A DNA stretch of 64,000 nt from Candidatus Terasakiella magnetica (GTDB taxonomy: Bacteria > Pseudomonadota > Alphaproteobacteria > Rhodospirillales > Terasakiellaceae). The notes below the pieces were generated by a model that did not search any database, was not told where the DNA came from, and saw only the letters and a program-made list of their open reading frames with translations. Position 1 is the stretch's first letter. The number at the start of each line of letters is the position of its first letter. The stretch covers positions 124,001-188,000 of the forward strand of contig NZ_FLYE01000045.1 of NCBI RefSeq assembly GCF_900093605.1, read 5' to 3'. Both the position numbers and the translations under genes were made by a program. This document shows positions 25,752 to 35,174 of this stretch, one piece after another.

Positions 25752-28250
25752 TTATTTCAGCTTCATATAATCAAGATCAGAGGTGAGAGAGAAGATCTCT
25801 CGCGCACCTTCAAAATAAGCCCGGATTGCCCCGCGTTCCATATCGGGGATGGAGCCGCGAATATCTGCAATTTTGCGGATTTCAAAGACTTCGACCAATC
25901 CTTCATCCGGGTTGTCTTTGCGCCAGACGTAAGTGGGGTTTTGGATAATACCTTTTCTAAGGGTGCGGGTTTTGCGCACAAAGGCCTTGGTCGCAGGGCC
26001 GTATTTATCTTCGTAATATTTGATGATCTCATCAAAACCATCGGTCTTAAACATGCTAAAGACACGCGTGGCGATGCTGCCATCAAACTGGACAATACCT
26101 TGTCGCCCACGATAAAGGTGGCTTGAAACATCAAAATAATGACTGATCTTGTTTGGCCAACGGGTAGGGGTGATGCAAAAAGCAATGGTGCCACGGTTTT
26201 TGGTGAAGCATTTTGCCTTTTTGCTGAGCTCATCATCACCTTGGCCCAATGTAATATCGCGCCCAAGCCCCAAGTTTGCCTTAAGTAAGCGCTGGTCGAT
26301 AGGTTTTGGTTTTTCTACCTTGATAACAACAGGCTCGACAGGTTTTTTAACCTCTTCTTTTTGTACAGGTTCTTTTTCTTTAATGAGGATATGGCGCTCT
26401 TCAGGCTCTGCTTCATTAAAGGTATCTTTAAAGAGGTTTTTCATGCGCCCGAAGAAGCCTTCACCTTCAGGCACGGCTTTCGCAACTTCTTGAGGTTCAG
26501 GCTCTTTTTCTTCCTCGCCAAACATATTGCCGATTTTGTCGAACAGCCCTTTGGACTCAGGTTCTTCTTGTGTTGTTGGAGCTTGTTTTTCAACAACAGG
26601 CGGTGCAGAAGGAATGTCTGGTGCCACGCTTTGTGCGGCAAAAGGATTGTCCGGTTTTTCTATCTCAACAGGCTTATATTCAGGCGTAGCAGGTTGTTCG
26701 CGCAATTTAACCTGCTCAATAGCTTGTGGCGTTTCTTCAACGCTTGGGGCGGGCTCTTTGTCTTTTGGGCTAAAGAAGTCACCAACACGATCAAAGAAGC
26801 CTTTTTGATCTGTTTGCTCGACCTTAACTTCTTCAATGGCTTTAACAGGCGCTTCTTCTTTAACGATGACTTGAGCGGGCTCAGTTTGTTCAACAGGTTC
26901 TACAATTTCTTGAGCAACGCTTTCAGTCTCAGGTTTTTCTGTTGTAAAGAGATTGCCAATCTTATCAAAGAGACCGGGTTTTGGTTCTTCGTTAAGGACT
27001 GTTGTTACAGGTGGCTCCACAACAGGGGGCTCACTAGGCAGAGACGGGGCAACAGTTTGGCTTGAAAAAGGCTCATCTGTGGCGGGTGTTTCTTCAATAA
27101 CCTGCGGCTGAGCTTTAACCTGCTCGGTTTCTTTTATGGGGTGAGAGGTGACTTCTTCAAAGATTTCATCCAGATCAGCTTTTTCCGATTTAATCTCTTC
27201 ATCTGCAACACTTGTGGCTACGGGCTGTTCCTGCTCGGCTGGTTTGAACATCTTACCAAGGCGATCAAAGAGCGAGGGCTCTAAAGCTGGTTCATTCTTG
27301 GTGAGCTCAACAGCAGGTTCAGGGGTCGGTTCGGGTTCAGGCGTGACTTCAGGCACGGCTTCAGGTGCCTTTTCAACAAACTTGATATCCTCAACGGTTT
27401 CTTCAGGCTTTTCTTCTTCAGAAGAGCTAAACAGATTGCTTAAACGATCAAAGAAAGAAGGCTCGTTTTTGGTCGCTTCTTCTGCCTGTGCGACTTCTTT
27501 TTTATGTTCAGGCTCTTCTTCTTTTTCGACCTCGACAATAACGGGCTCAGCAACAGGTTCGCTTACTCTTGGCGCTTCAACAATTACTTCTGGTTTTGGC
27601 TTTTCCACATAAACCGGAGTTGGTTGTGGGGCAAGTGGTACGTCTGCTGGCAATTGTGGGGCCAAAGCATTTGGGGCAAATGGGTCGGTTACACTGGGGT
27701 CTGCTGGCACGCTATAGGGCAGGGGCGCTTCAACTTGTTTTACAGCAACGGGCTCAGGTGTGGGAGTGGGTGTTGGCGCAGGCGTTGGTGTTGGTGCTTT
27801 TTCAAGGATTACAGGTTCAGGTGCTTCTTCAACAACAGCTTCTGGTTCAGCTTCCTCGACCCGATCAAAAATCTTGCTCAATTTATCCAGTAAAGACGGT
27901 TCTGAACTTGGTGTCTCAACAACAGGTTCAGCGAGTTTTACAGTAGGGGTAGGTGCAGCCTCAACACTCAATGGAGCTTGGGTAACAGGTGTCGGCTCAA
28001 CCGTGATGGTTTCAACAATAGGTGCTGGCTCGGGGGCGCTGGGCTTTACGGGGCGTGGTGGCAGCTTTGGGGCCACTGGTGTTGGCGCAGTTGGGGCGGC
28101 CATGGGCTCACTTGGCGCAACGGTGTTGGGGGCAAACGGGTCAAATGTGTTTTGCGCCCACACACCTTGGCTTAGGCACATACAGATACCTAAGGAAACC
28201 CCAAGCTTTAAAGAATGCTTGAGACTATGGATTTGCCCTTGTTTGCCCAT
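25752..28250 (-). CDS. Exported modular Pro/Glu-rich repeat protein with a C-terminal globular domain
   Basis: About 832 residues; the start ATG at 28250 gives a signal peptide (LGVSLGICMCLSQGVWAQ). Two short modules alternate within Pro/Glu/Val-rich linkers. Module A is a PFAxxxVAPxxP motif, at about residues 37, 189, 393 and 535. Module B is an amphipathic xGLFDKIGNLF-like motif, at about 118, 264, 325, 425, 483, 567 and 597. The order is A-B, then A-B-B three times. Residues about 650-832 form a conventional globular domain, including AKCFTKNRGTIAFCITPTRWP (two Cys) and YYEDKYGPATKAF. The family is not recognised. It lies 78 bases after a subtilase gene on the same strand and is probably co-transcribed. 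A periplasmic scaffold or envelope-spanning tether is possible. Confidence 0.75.
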   Translation of the reverse strand: MGKQGQIHSLKHSLKLGVSLGICMCLSQGVWAQNTFDPFAPNTVAPSEPMAAPTAPTPVAPKLPPRPVKPSAPEPAPIVETITVEPTPVTQAPLSVEAAPTPTVKLAEPVVETPSSEPSLLDKLSKIFDRVEEAEPEAVVEEAPEPVILEKAPTPTPAPTPTPTPEPVAVKQVEAPLPYSVPADPSVTDPFAPNALAPQLPADVPLAPQPTPVYVEKPKPEVIVEAPRVSEPVAEPVIVEVEKEEEPEHKKEVAQAEEATKNEPSFFDRLSNLFSSSEEEKPEETVEDIKFVEKAPEAVPEVTPEPEPTPEPAVELTKNEPALEPSLFDRLGKMFKPAEQEQPVATSVADEEIKSEKADLDEIFEEVTSHPIKETEQVKAQPQVIEETPATDEPFSSQTVAPSLPSEPPVVEPPVTTVLNEEPKPGLFDKIGNLFTTEKPETESVAQEIVEPVEQTEPAQVIVKEEAPVKAIEEVKVEQTDQKGFFDRVGDFFSPKDKEPAPSVEETPQAIEQVKLREQPATPEYKPVEIEKPDNPFAAQSVAPDIPSAPPVVEKQAPTTQEEPESKGLFDKIGNMFGEEEKEPEPQEVAKAVPEGEGFFGRMKNLFKDTFNEAEPEERHILIKEKEPVQKEEVKKPVEPVVIKVEKPKPIDQRLLKANLGLGRDITLGQGDDELSKKAKCFTKNRGTIAFCITPTRWPNKISHYFDVSSHLYRGRQGIVQFDGSIATRVFSMFKTDGFDEIIKYYEDKYGPATKAFVRKTRTLRKGIIQNPTYVWRKDNPDEGLVEVFEIRKIADIRGSIPDMERGAIRAYFEGAREIFSLTSDLDYMKLK

Positions 28251-28328
28251 CAACTCGTACTTTATTCGCAAAAAAATTAACTCAATTGCGGATATTGCGA
28301 TTTCACGCGCTCGGATGCAAGGAAAAAC

Positions 28329-29948
28329 CTACCATTTCATACGCTCTTCACTGCCTGTGCGGCTATCAAAAATGCGAATGCCACCAACCGAGGCGGGGCC
28401 GGAGCTGGATTGCATTTCAGGGGTGGGCTCTTGTCTTTGTGTGCGCTCGTTCTTTTTTTGCTTTGTCACAACTGTTCTTTGGCTCAAGGCTTTGGCGATG
28501 TTTAGGCGCCCACCAGTAAGGACTTTACCTTTTAGATTGGTGAGTTTGTCGGTGCCAGACATGAGCATGTTTTTCAGCTGGATGTTATTTAGTTTCGGGT
28601 TTTGTGCGAGCAAAATAGCCGCAGCCCCACTCACAACCGGGGCAGCCATGGAGGTGCCAGAAAGGGCAATATAATTGCTTTGCGGCCAGTCTTTTTTAAT
28701 GTCGCGCGGGGCGGTGCTGAGGATTTTCACGCCGGGGGCGGCAAGGTCAACGCCGCGCTTGCCATAGTTTGAAAATTCCGCAAGGTGGTCTTGGCTATCT
28801 GTTGCGGCAACGCTTAAAATACCATTTGCTGGATAGCTCGCCGGATAGCTTTTATAACGTCCATCATTGTTGTTTTGTGCGTTGCCTGCTGCGGCAACAA
28901 CAAGGACACCTTCTTTACTTAAAAACTCATAGACCCTTTGGGCCATTTCTGAATGGGCATAGCCGCCAAGGCTCATATTAATGATTTTGGCCCCATGGAC
29001 ATAGGCATACAGAACGGCCCTTAAAATTGCTTTACTATCGCCATACCCGCAAGGACCGCCAAGGGCCTTTAAGGGCATGATTTTAATACGGTTATAGACA
29101 CCAGCTACACCTATATTGTTGTTTTGTGCTGCGGCAATAATGCCCGCCACATGGGTGCCGTGAATTTCATAATCTTTTTTGGTTGGATGACCGCTACATT
29201 TAAAGCGCCCTGTGTCTGGGTCGATACTGGCAACCGGAATAGGGTTAAGATGGGAATAAGGCATCTGGTTGTTATCGTGGAAATTCCAGCCCGTGAGATC
29301 ATCCACATATCCATTGCCATCATCATCTTCAAGGTTGCCCGGAATCTCTTTTGTATTTTTCCAGATATGACCCTTTAAATCTTCATGGTTAAGCTGAATG
29401 CCCGTATCAACAACGGCAACAATAATGTCTTTGCCGTTTTCTTGTTTCGGCAAGCGGTCCCACGCTTTAAAGGCAGAGACTGAATTGAGATGCCAAAGAT
29501 CATCAATATATTCATCATTGGTCGGGCTGGCAGTGGCGTGATAAAGGTAGTTTGGCTCAACCGCTTCCACATTGGGATCAGAAGACATAATGCCTGCCAA
29601 ATTGTCCCATTGGCCTGAAGAGGCCGGATTGGCAACTTTTACATGGGCGATGTTGAATGTGGAAAGGCTGGTGTCAATCTCAACACCTTTTCCAAGCTTG
29701 CTGGCCCAGGTGGGTTTCATTCCTTTTGCCATTGATTTCAATGATTTATCATTTTTGAAATGGACGAGGAACTCGCCTTCAATGGCTTCAGGGGTCAAGG
29801 GGGCTTTAAAGATTTCTATTTGATCTTTCTTATCTTCGGCAAAAGCCTGAGAAAACTGCGGAGTCGCATATGAAAATAAAATTGAAAAAATGAATGCAAA
29901 ACTATGTATTTTTGCTGAAAAACATGTATATTTTCTTAATGTTCGCAT
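28329..29948 (-). CDS. Exported subtilisin-like serine protease (S8)
   Basis: 539 residues with a signal peptide (about 1-37), an I9-like propeptide (EGEFLVHFKNDKSL to about residue 135) and a complete S8 domain. The triad is D181 (VVDTGIQ), H263 (HGTHVAG) and S433 (SGTSMAAP), with the oxyanion Asn near 356 (AAAGN). A DDDGNGYVDD loop resembles calcium-binding inserts of this family. The C-terminal 70 residues are charged and low in complexity (QKKNERTQRQEP). The protease is likely periplasmic or secreted. The modular repeat protein downstream is a possible substrate or partner. Confidence 0.93.
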   Translation of the reverse strand: MRTLRKYTCFSAKIHSFAFIFSILFSYATPQFSQAFAEDKKDQIEIFKAPLTPEAIEGEFLVHFKNDKSLKSMAKGMKPTWASKLGKGVEIDTSLSTFNIAHVKVANPASSGQWDNLAGIMSSDPNVEAVEPNYLYHATASPTNDEYIDDLWHLNSVSAFKAWDRLPKQENGKDIIVAVVDTGIQLNHEDLKGHIWKNTKEIPGNLEDDDGNGYVDDLTGWNFHDNNQMPYSHLNPIPVASIDPDTGRFKCSGHPTKKDYEIHGTHVAGIIAAAQNNNIGVAGVYNRIKIMPLKALGGPCGYGDSKAILRAVLYAYVHGAKIINMSLGGYAHSEMAQRVYEFLSKEGVLVVAAAGNAQNNNDGRYKSYPASYPANGILSVAATDSQDHLAEFSNYGKRGVDLAAPGVKILSTAPRDIKKDWPQSNYIALSGTSMAAPVVSGAAAILLAQNPKLNNIQLKNMLMSGTDKLTNLKGKVLTGGRLNIAKALSQRTVVTKQKKNERTQRQEPTPEMQSSSGPASVGGIRIFDSRTGSEERMKW

Positions 29949-30111
29949 TTTCTTTGACTTTGCCTTTAGGGGTGACAGAAAGAATAGGTCTTAAAAGTTG
30001 TCTTTTTCGTGACTATGTATCGTAAATGACGTTTTGATCACGTGCAAAGAAAATATGAACGGGTGTGAGGCATTTTTTCGACGCCGATAAAATTTTGGCT
30101 AGAGTGGCATA

Positions 30112-33100
30112 ATGGGTAACGACGGTTCTAAACGTGAAGGCAGCTCAATTGAGGTTGCTTTTGATGCAGATAATCAAACGGCAAATTCTTCTGAGGTAAC
30201 GGATGAAGGAAAGGCAGAAATGCCTGAGCTTTCACCTTTGCAAAAAGAGTATTTGTTGGAAGATGGCGACCGTATGGTCGATGTGGAAGAACTGGCGGCG
30301 GAAGATTGGACCGCGCCATTTTATGTGCGCTATCGCCTGCTTTCCATTATGGCTGCGCTTTTAACCGCCGGCTGGGTTTATGGATCGTATGATTATATTG
30401 AAACCTATTTTGGCTGGTCGACCCTAACTGAATTAATGCCCCATGAGATTGGCGGGCTGGCAGCTGGTCTTGTAACCCCGCTTGCCTTGTTATGGCTAAT
30501 CGCAGCTTATCTGGAACGTTCCCGCCTGCTTCAAAATGAAAGTCAGGCTTTGCGCTGGTATCTGCGTCGCATGGTCTATCCATCTGAACATGCAGAAGAG
30601 CGCGTGCGTTCCATTACAGACTCCCTTCGTGGACAAACCCAAGAATTAACCCGTGCTTCAGAAGATGCGCTGGTGCGCTCTCGTGCAATCCATGACCTTT
30701 TGCGCTCACGCAGTGTGGAACTTTCTGAAGTCTCAAACGAGGCGGATATCAAGGCGAAGGAGGCTGAAGATACACTTCGCCGCCAAGCTGAAGATCTGCT
30801 AAATGTTTCTGATCGCGCGATTGATCGTGCGCGCGAAGTCGGCAATGTGCTGCACCATCAAGCTCATGATTTGGTCAATGTATCTGAGCGTGCCTCTAGC
30901 CGAACCGAAGATATTGCCGAAACTTTAAAGCGCCGTTCTCAAGACCTTGACCGTGTATCTGACGGGGTGGTTAATAAAACCAAAGAAACAGCCTCGATCT
31001 TCCAACGCGAAGGTAAGGCCTTAGAAACTATTTATGAAAATGCCAAGGGTCGCAGTGAAGAAATAAGTGAACTTCTGTCTACCACCATGGGAGATGTGAG
31101 CAGGGCCGCTGATGAAGCCGCAGACCGTATCACAAACAGTGCCAAGTCATTGGCCGATCATACCCTTAAGCTTCGCAAGAATACGGATGATGCGCGTGAA
31201 CAGGGCGAGGCCATGGGCGAGGCGTTTGAGCGCCAGCTTAAAGAGCTTAATGCAACGGCTGAACTGGTCCAAACCCAGACGGGGCAAATTCAGGATAATC
31301 TATCTGCACAAACAGGCGAGCTTAATAAAACCGCTGACCATGTGAGTGATCGTGTGCGCGATATGCGCGACACATTAACAGATAGCGCCCAGCAATTGAT
31401 GAACTCAACGGATAATTCATTGATGGGCATGCGCGCAACATCAGATGGTTTTCGCCAACAAGCGCGCGAGCTGGACGCAGCGACTGAACGCGCCTTGGAT
31501 CGCACAGGCAAGCTCAATGATGCGGTTCATGAAACAACGCAGAAAACCACAAGTGCTTCCAATATAGCGATTGAACATATCAAGCAGGTTGATGAACAAA
31601 TCAAAGAAGCTGGTCGTGATATGGAAATGATTGGTGAGGAAACCCGCCAACAGCTTCAAGGCACTGGTGAAGTTTTACGCACACGTATGGATGAGCTGGA
31701 CGAGCTTTCTGACATGTCTGAACAGCGTCTGCAAAATGCGGGTATTCAGCTGCAAAAACGTTCTCTTGATTTGATCGATTCTGCCACCAATGCAGCCAGC
31801 CGTATCCAAAATGTAAGTGCTGCCCTTCATGATGGCTCACAAAACTTAACGATATTGAGCGATAAGGGTGTGGATAGTATTGATATGGCGACAGAAGGCT
31901 TGCGTCGTAGCGCGCAAGAAGTCACCCTTCTTGGTGAAAAAGCCCAAATCCAGACGGATCACCTCATCAACCGTATGGATGAAATTCGCGATAGCGCCCA
32001 TGATGTAGATATTAATCTGAAATCCTTGGGCGGTGAAATTTCTGAGCAACATGAGCGTTTGCAAAAAACCTCATTGGCCTCGCGCGATGCACTGGCGGAA
32101 GCCGGGCGTCGCCTATCTCATCATGCAGGTAGTCTGGATAAAGCCTCCAGTGAAGCCGCGGAACGTATGGGCACGGTGAGTGAGACCTTGCAGGGCCGCA
32201 CAGTTGAGCTTGACCAAGTAAGTGCCAGAACAGTGGAACGTCTGCATGATATGGATAAGACCCTGCAGACCAGTACACGTTCCCTGAAAAATACAGCCGA
32301 TGCTGCTGCCAATCAAATGGAAGGTTATTCTGAGCGTCTGGATGATCAAACCGCTGTCTTGCAGACAACAGCCGAACAAACTGCCAAGCAGCTTGAACAA
32401 GCGCAATCTTCTATTCGCCAAAGTGGTCATGAAATGGCAGGCGCGTCTGATCGGGCAGCGAAGCTTATGGGGCTGGTCGGTTCTGGCTTCCAACGCCAAC
32501 GCGATGCGATGATGAATGCCACTGAAGATGCAGGTAAGCGCATCTTTGAAATTGGTGAAGGCTTGGAAAACCATGCCTTGCGTGTCAATGAAGTGGCAGA
32601 TCAGGCTGGGGCAACTTTGGCTGATACGGTTATGGATATGGAACACCGTGTTGAAGATGCGGGTGTGAGCCTGACCAAACGCGTGCAACGTGTGGGCACG
32701 CAGGCTGAAAGTGTTGTGGAGAGCGTTGAAAAAGCCACGGCTGATTTGGAAGAACAAGCCCTGCGCATGTCGCAATCTGCCGATCATGTGTCACATCAAA
32801 TCACGAACGTGAGTGAGGTTACGCAAAAAGAAACCCAACAAGCCTTGGCAGCAACTGAGCAAACTTCTGAGCGGCTCACCAAGATGGGGACAGATTTGAA
32901 AGATCATCTGGTCTCGCTTGATGCGCTAGCTGAAGGCGCGCAAGGCACCCTCTTTGAAATGGGTGAGATCTTATCAAAACGTGGTGCTGATATGACCACG
33001 GCTGTGACCGATGCGCGCAATCAGGTGGTGATGGTTTCTGAAGAGTTGGATCGCCAGAAAAACAAGGTTAATGATGTAACTGATAATGCCCTTTCACGGG

Positions 33101-34335
33101 TTAACCAACTTGGTGACGAGCTTGATTATCGCACAGATAATATCTCAACCTCCATGACCCGTGCGGCAACGCTCATGTCACAAATGGCGCAGAAAATGCA
33201 AATCATCAGCCGTGATGCAACAGCCGCCAGTGAAACGGCAAATGCTGAAATGCAGGCTGTTACCCATAATATGGAACGCAGCGGCGATCATGTGGAAGAA
33301 GTCACCCATCAAAGCATCACTCAGATGAAAGATGCAATCTCGGCCATGCAGGAGTTTGTGACGCAAATTGAAGGGCGTTCTGAAAAAGCAGCTCAACGTG
33401 TGGATAAGGCTGGTGAGATTATTCGTGATCGTTCTGAACTGGTGTCAAATGCCGCAGAACAAATCCATCTGGATATATCTCAAGCTGCTGATCACTTGGA
33501 AGAGCGTGCCAAGGAAGTGCTGTCTGCAGGGGAGCGTTCTTCGCAACAGCTTGATCAAGTCAGTAAATCGATTGAGCGCAAAACACGTGCAGCACAAGAT
33601 GGGGCGAAAGAAATCAGGAAAGGCTTTGATATTGCAGGCGCCGCTGTTCGCCAGCAGATGGATGAGCTTGCCGGCACCATGAACCAGACTGTGTCTGAGA
33701 TCAGCAAGGCAACGGACGGGCTTGAAGAGCGCGCCAGTGATGTTCAACAAGTCTCTGACCTTGCCATGGAAAAACTCGGTGCATGGGATGAGAACCTGGA
33801 AAAACGCTCAGAACTCTTGCGCAAAACATGGTCTGATGCTGCCCATGAGGCCCATGGCGCTGCCAAGGAGCTTGAAAAACAGACCAAGTCTATGAGCGAT
33901 GCAAACAAACATGCCAAGCAGCTTTCCATGGATTTGAAAGCAGTGGACAGCAAGGCAGGTACCGAAGAATTTATGCGTCGTCATGCCTTTGTTGTTGAAT
34001 CGCTTCAATCTCTTGGTGTGGATATCACCCGTGAGCTTGAGATCGGGATTACTGAGGATGAATGGCGTCGCTTTACCCGTGGGGATCGTTCCATCTTTGT
34101 GCGTAAACTTGCCGGGCTTAAAGACCGCAACAAGCTGAATGCCCTAAAAGATACCTACCGTGACCATGAAGACTTTAGAACCTACGTAAACCGTTACTTT
34201 AAAGAGTTTGAGCAATTGATTGCTCAAGCCAAGGATAAGGACCAACATGGTATCCTTGCCAATACATTCTATGGATCAGACGTGGGTAAAGTTTATCTCG
34301 CACTTTGCGCAGGTTTGGGCCAAGAACCAAAGTAA
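30112..34335 (+). CDS. Giant membrane-anchored coiled-coil protein with 25-residue repeats (polarity-scaffold-like)
   Basis: 1,407 residues. An acidic N-terminal tail (1-70) is followed by two membrane segments (about 74-93 and 113-133), so both long ends face the cytoplasm. From about residue 172 to 1,270 the chain is helical and built from a strict 25-residue period: a Leu/Phe start, Leu at position 8, and small or hydroxyl residues (VS, AS, TA) at 11-12, then an Arg-rich half. Two heptads plus one hendecad make 25. A globular C-terminal domain (about 1,280-1,407) contains RRHAFVVESLQSLGVDITREL and FYGSDVGKVYLALCAG. Layout and length resemble alphaproteobacterial polar-growth proteins such as TipN and GPR/RgsE, but homology is inferred only from architecture. 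It is monocistronic. Confidence 0.8.
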   Translation: MGNDGSKREGSSIEVAFDADNQTANSSEVTDEGKAEMPELSPLQKEYLLEDGDRMVDVEELAAEDWTAPFYVRYRLLSIMAALLTAGWVYGSYDYIETYFGWSTLTELMPHEIGGLAAGLVTPLALLWLIAAYLERSRLLQNESQALRWYLRRMVYPSEHAEERVRSITDSLRGQTQELTRASEDALVRSRAIHDLLRSRSVELSEVSNEADIKAKEAEDTLRRQAEDLLNVSDRAIDRAREVGNVLHHQAHDLVNVSERASSRTEDIAETLKRRSQDLDRVSDGVVNKTKETASIFQREGKALETIYENAKGRSEEISELLSTTMGDVSRAADEAADRITNSAKSLADHTLKLRKNTDDAREQGEAMGEAFERQLKELNATAELVQTQTGQIQDNLSAQTGELNKTADHVSDRVRDMRDTLTDSAQQLMNSTDNSLMGMRATSDGFRQQARELDAATERALDRTGKLNDAVHETTQKTTSASNIAIEHIKQVDEQIKEAGRDMEMIGEETRQQLQGTGEVLRTRMDELDELSDMSEQRLQNAGIQLQKRSLDLIDSATNAASRIQNVSAALHDGSQNLTILSDKGVDSIDMATEGLRRSAQEVTLLGEKAQIQTDHLINRMDEIRDSAHDVDINLKSLGGEISEQHERLQKTSLASRDALAEAGRRLSHHAGSLDKASSEAAERMGTVSETLQGRTVELDQVSARTVERLHDMDKTLQTSTRSLKNTADAAANQMEGYSERLDDQTAVLQTTAEQTAKQLEQAQSSIRQSGHEMAGASDRAAKLMGLVGSGFQRQRDAMMNATEDAGKRIFEIGEGLENHALRVNEVADQAGATLADTVMDMEHRVEDAGVSLTKRVQRVGTQAESVVESVEKATADLEEQALRMSQSADHVSHQITNVSEVTQKETQQALAATEQTSERLTKMGTDLKDHLVSLDALAEGAQGTLFEMGEILSKRGADMTTAVTDARNQVVMVSEELDRQKNKVNDVTDNALSRVNQLGDELDYRTDNISTSMTRAATLMSQMAQKMQIISRDATAASETANAEMQAVTHNMERSGDHVEEVTHQSITQMKDAISAMQEFVTQIEGRSEKAAQRVDKAGEIIRDRSELVSNAAEQIHLDISQAADHLEERAKEVLSAGERSSQQLDQVSKSIERKTRAAQDGAKEIRKGFDIAGAAVRQQMDELAGTMNQTVSEISKATDGLEERASDVQQVSDLAMEKLGAWDENLEKRSELLRKTWSDAAHEAHGAAKELEKQTKSMSDANKHAKQLSMDLKAVDSKAGTEEFMRRHAFVVESLQSLGVDITRELEIGITEDEWRRFTRGDRSIFVRKLAGLKDRNKLNALKDTYRDHEDFRTYVNRYFKEFEQLIAQAKDKDQHGILANTFYGSDVGKVYLALCAGLGQEPK

Positions 34336-34349
34336 TCTAGGGTCAGGAC

Positions 34350-35174
34350 CTAGTAAGGAACTTCTGAGAGACGTTCTTCAGCGATATCAACAATAAAATC
34401 AGCGATGGTGGGATGTGAGCCCATGGCGCGCATGATCCAAAGGTGATGACCCTCAACTTCAAACGGGCCAGCGGGGATGGCGTTCTCGCGCATCTCCATA
34501 CTTTGTTTTTCAGTGGGCTCAACGCCGATAAAACGGGGGACATCGCGCGCACCGTGGGTGCCTGCCGCAATCATAAAAGGCAGCACGATAATGTTTTTTG
34601 TGGTCGTGCGCTTGCTCCAGCCTTTTAAGAAAGGTTTTTCCTCTAAAAAAGCGGGCAGGATCGCATGGAGGGGATAATGCTGATAAATGCGCGTTGCCAT
34701 CATGACAGTCGTGTCATGCGAAGCCGGGCGATCAGGATTGGGATTGCCATGGGCGACAAGAAAGACGGTGGTGTCTTTTGGGGCAAGGTCGCGCTCTTGC
34801 ATCACTTCTTTTAAGCGCTTGGCAATAAGGGCGGGTAAGCCCTCATGTTCACCAACGGGTTTGCACAGATGGATGCGTTGAGTATTTGTTTGTGTAAGCT
34901 CGCCTTTAAGGCCCATTTCTCGCGGAATGACCACCTTGTTGATATGGCCTGAACAGGCAAGGTTGGGCACGATCACCACTTCGGGGGTTAAGACGCCTTC
35001 AAGCACGTCTTTTAAACGGGTGTCTTCTTTCCAAAAGGCGGTTTTAACATCAGCAAAAAGGCCCTTCTTGGCAATATGGGCGGCATGTTTGCGCGCAGGC
35101 CGGGCCTGATTGGGGCTTTTGCTGGAGCCATGTCCGGCAATGATCAATGTGGTTTGTTTTAAACGCTCAATCAT
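34350..35174 (-). CDS. CbiX/SirB-type sirohydrochlorin chelatase, two-domain
   Basis: 274 residues with two chelatase-like halves. The first opens with LIIAGHGSSKSPN (metal-binding His in GHGS); the second has FLVAHGNPNPDRP and FMIAAGTHGARDVP. CbiX inserts cobalt, and SirB inserts iron, into sirohydrochlorin. The fused two-half length is what long CbiX proteins show. The start overlaps the end of cobA by eight bases. Together with cobA this could feed sirohaem to CysI or cobalt into B12. The metal cannot be told from sequence. Confidence 0.85.
   Translation of the reverse strand: MIERLKQTTLIIAGHGSSKSPNQARPARKHAAHIAKKGLFADVKTAFWKEDTRLKDVLEGVLTPEVVIVPNLACSGHINKVVIPREMGLKGELTQTNTQRIHLCKPVGEHEGLPALIAKRLKEVMQERDLAPKDTTVFLVAHGNPNPDRPASHDTTVMMATRIYQHYPLHAILPAFLEEKPFLKGWSKRTTTKNIIVLPFMIAAGTHGARDVPRFIGVEPTEKQSMEMRENAIPAGPFEVEGHHLWIMRAMGSHPTIADFIVDIAEERLSEVPY

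Noticed and set aside
26361-27065. Phe-rich open frame on the plus strand opposite the modular repeat protein
   Set aside because: It arises from the Glu/Pro-rich codons of the real gene read backwards; there is no ribosome binding site or family match.
30600-33900. 75-base periodicity considered as a CRISPR or DNA tandem repeat
   Set aside because: The period exists at protein level only (25 residues); DNA units are strongly diverged and there are no spacers.
34336-34353. CTAGG/CCTAG hairpin between the coiled-coil gene and the CbiX gene, as a terminator
   Set aside because: Five-base stem without a T run on either strand.
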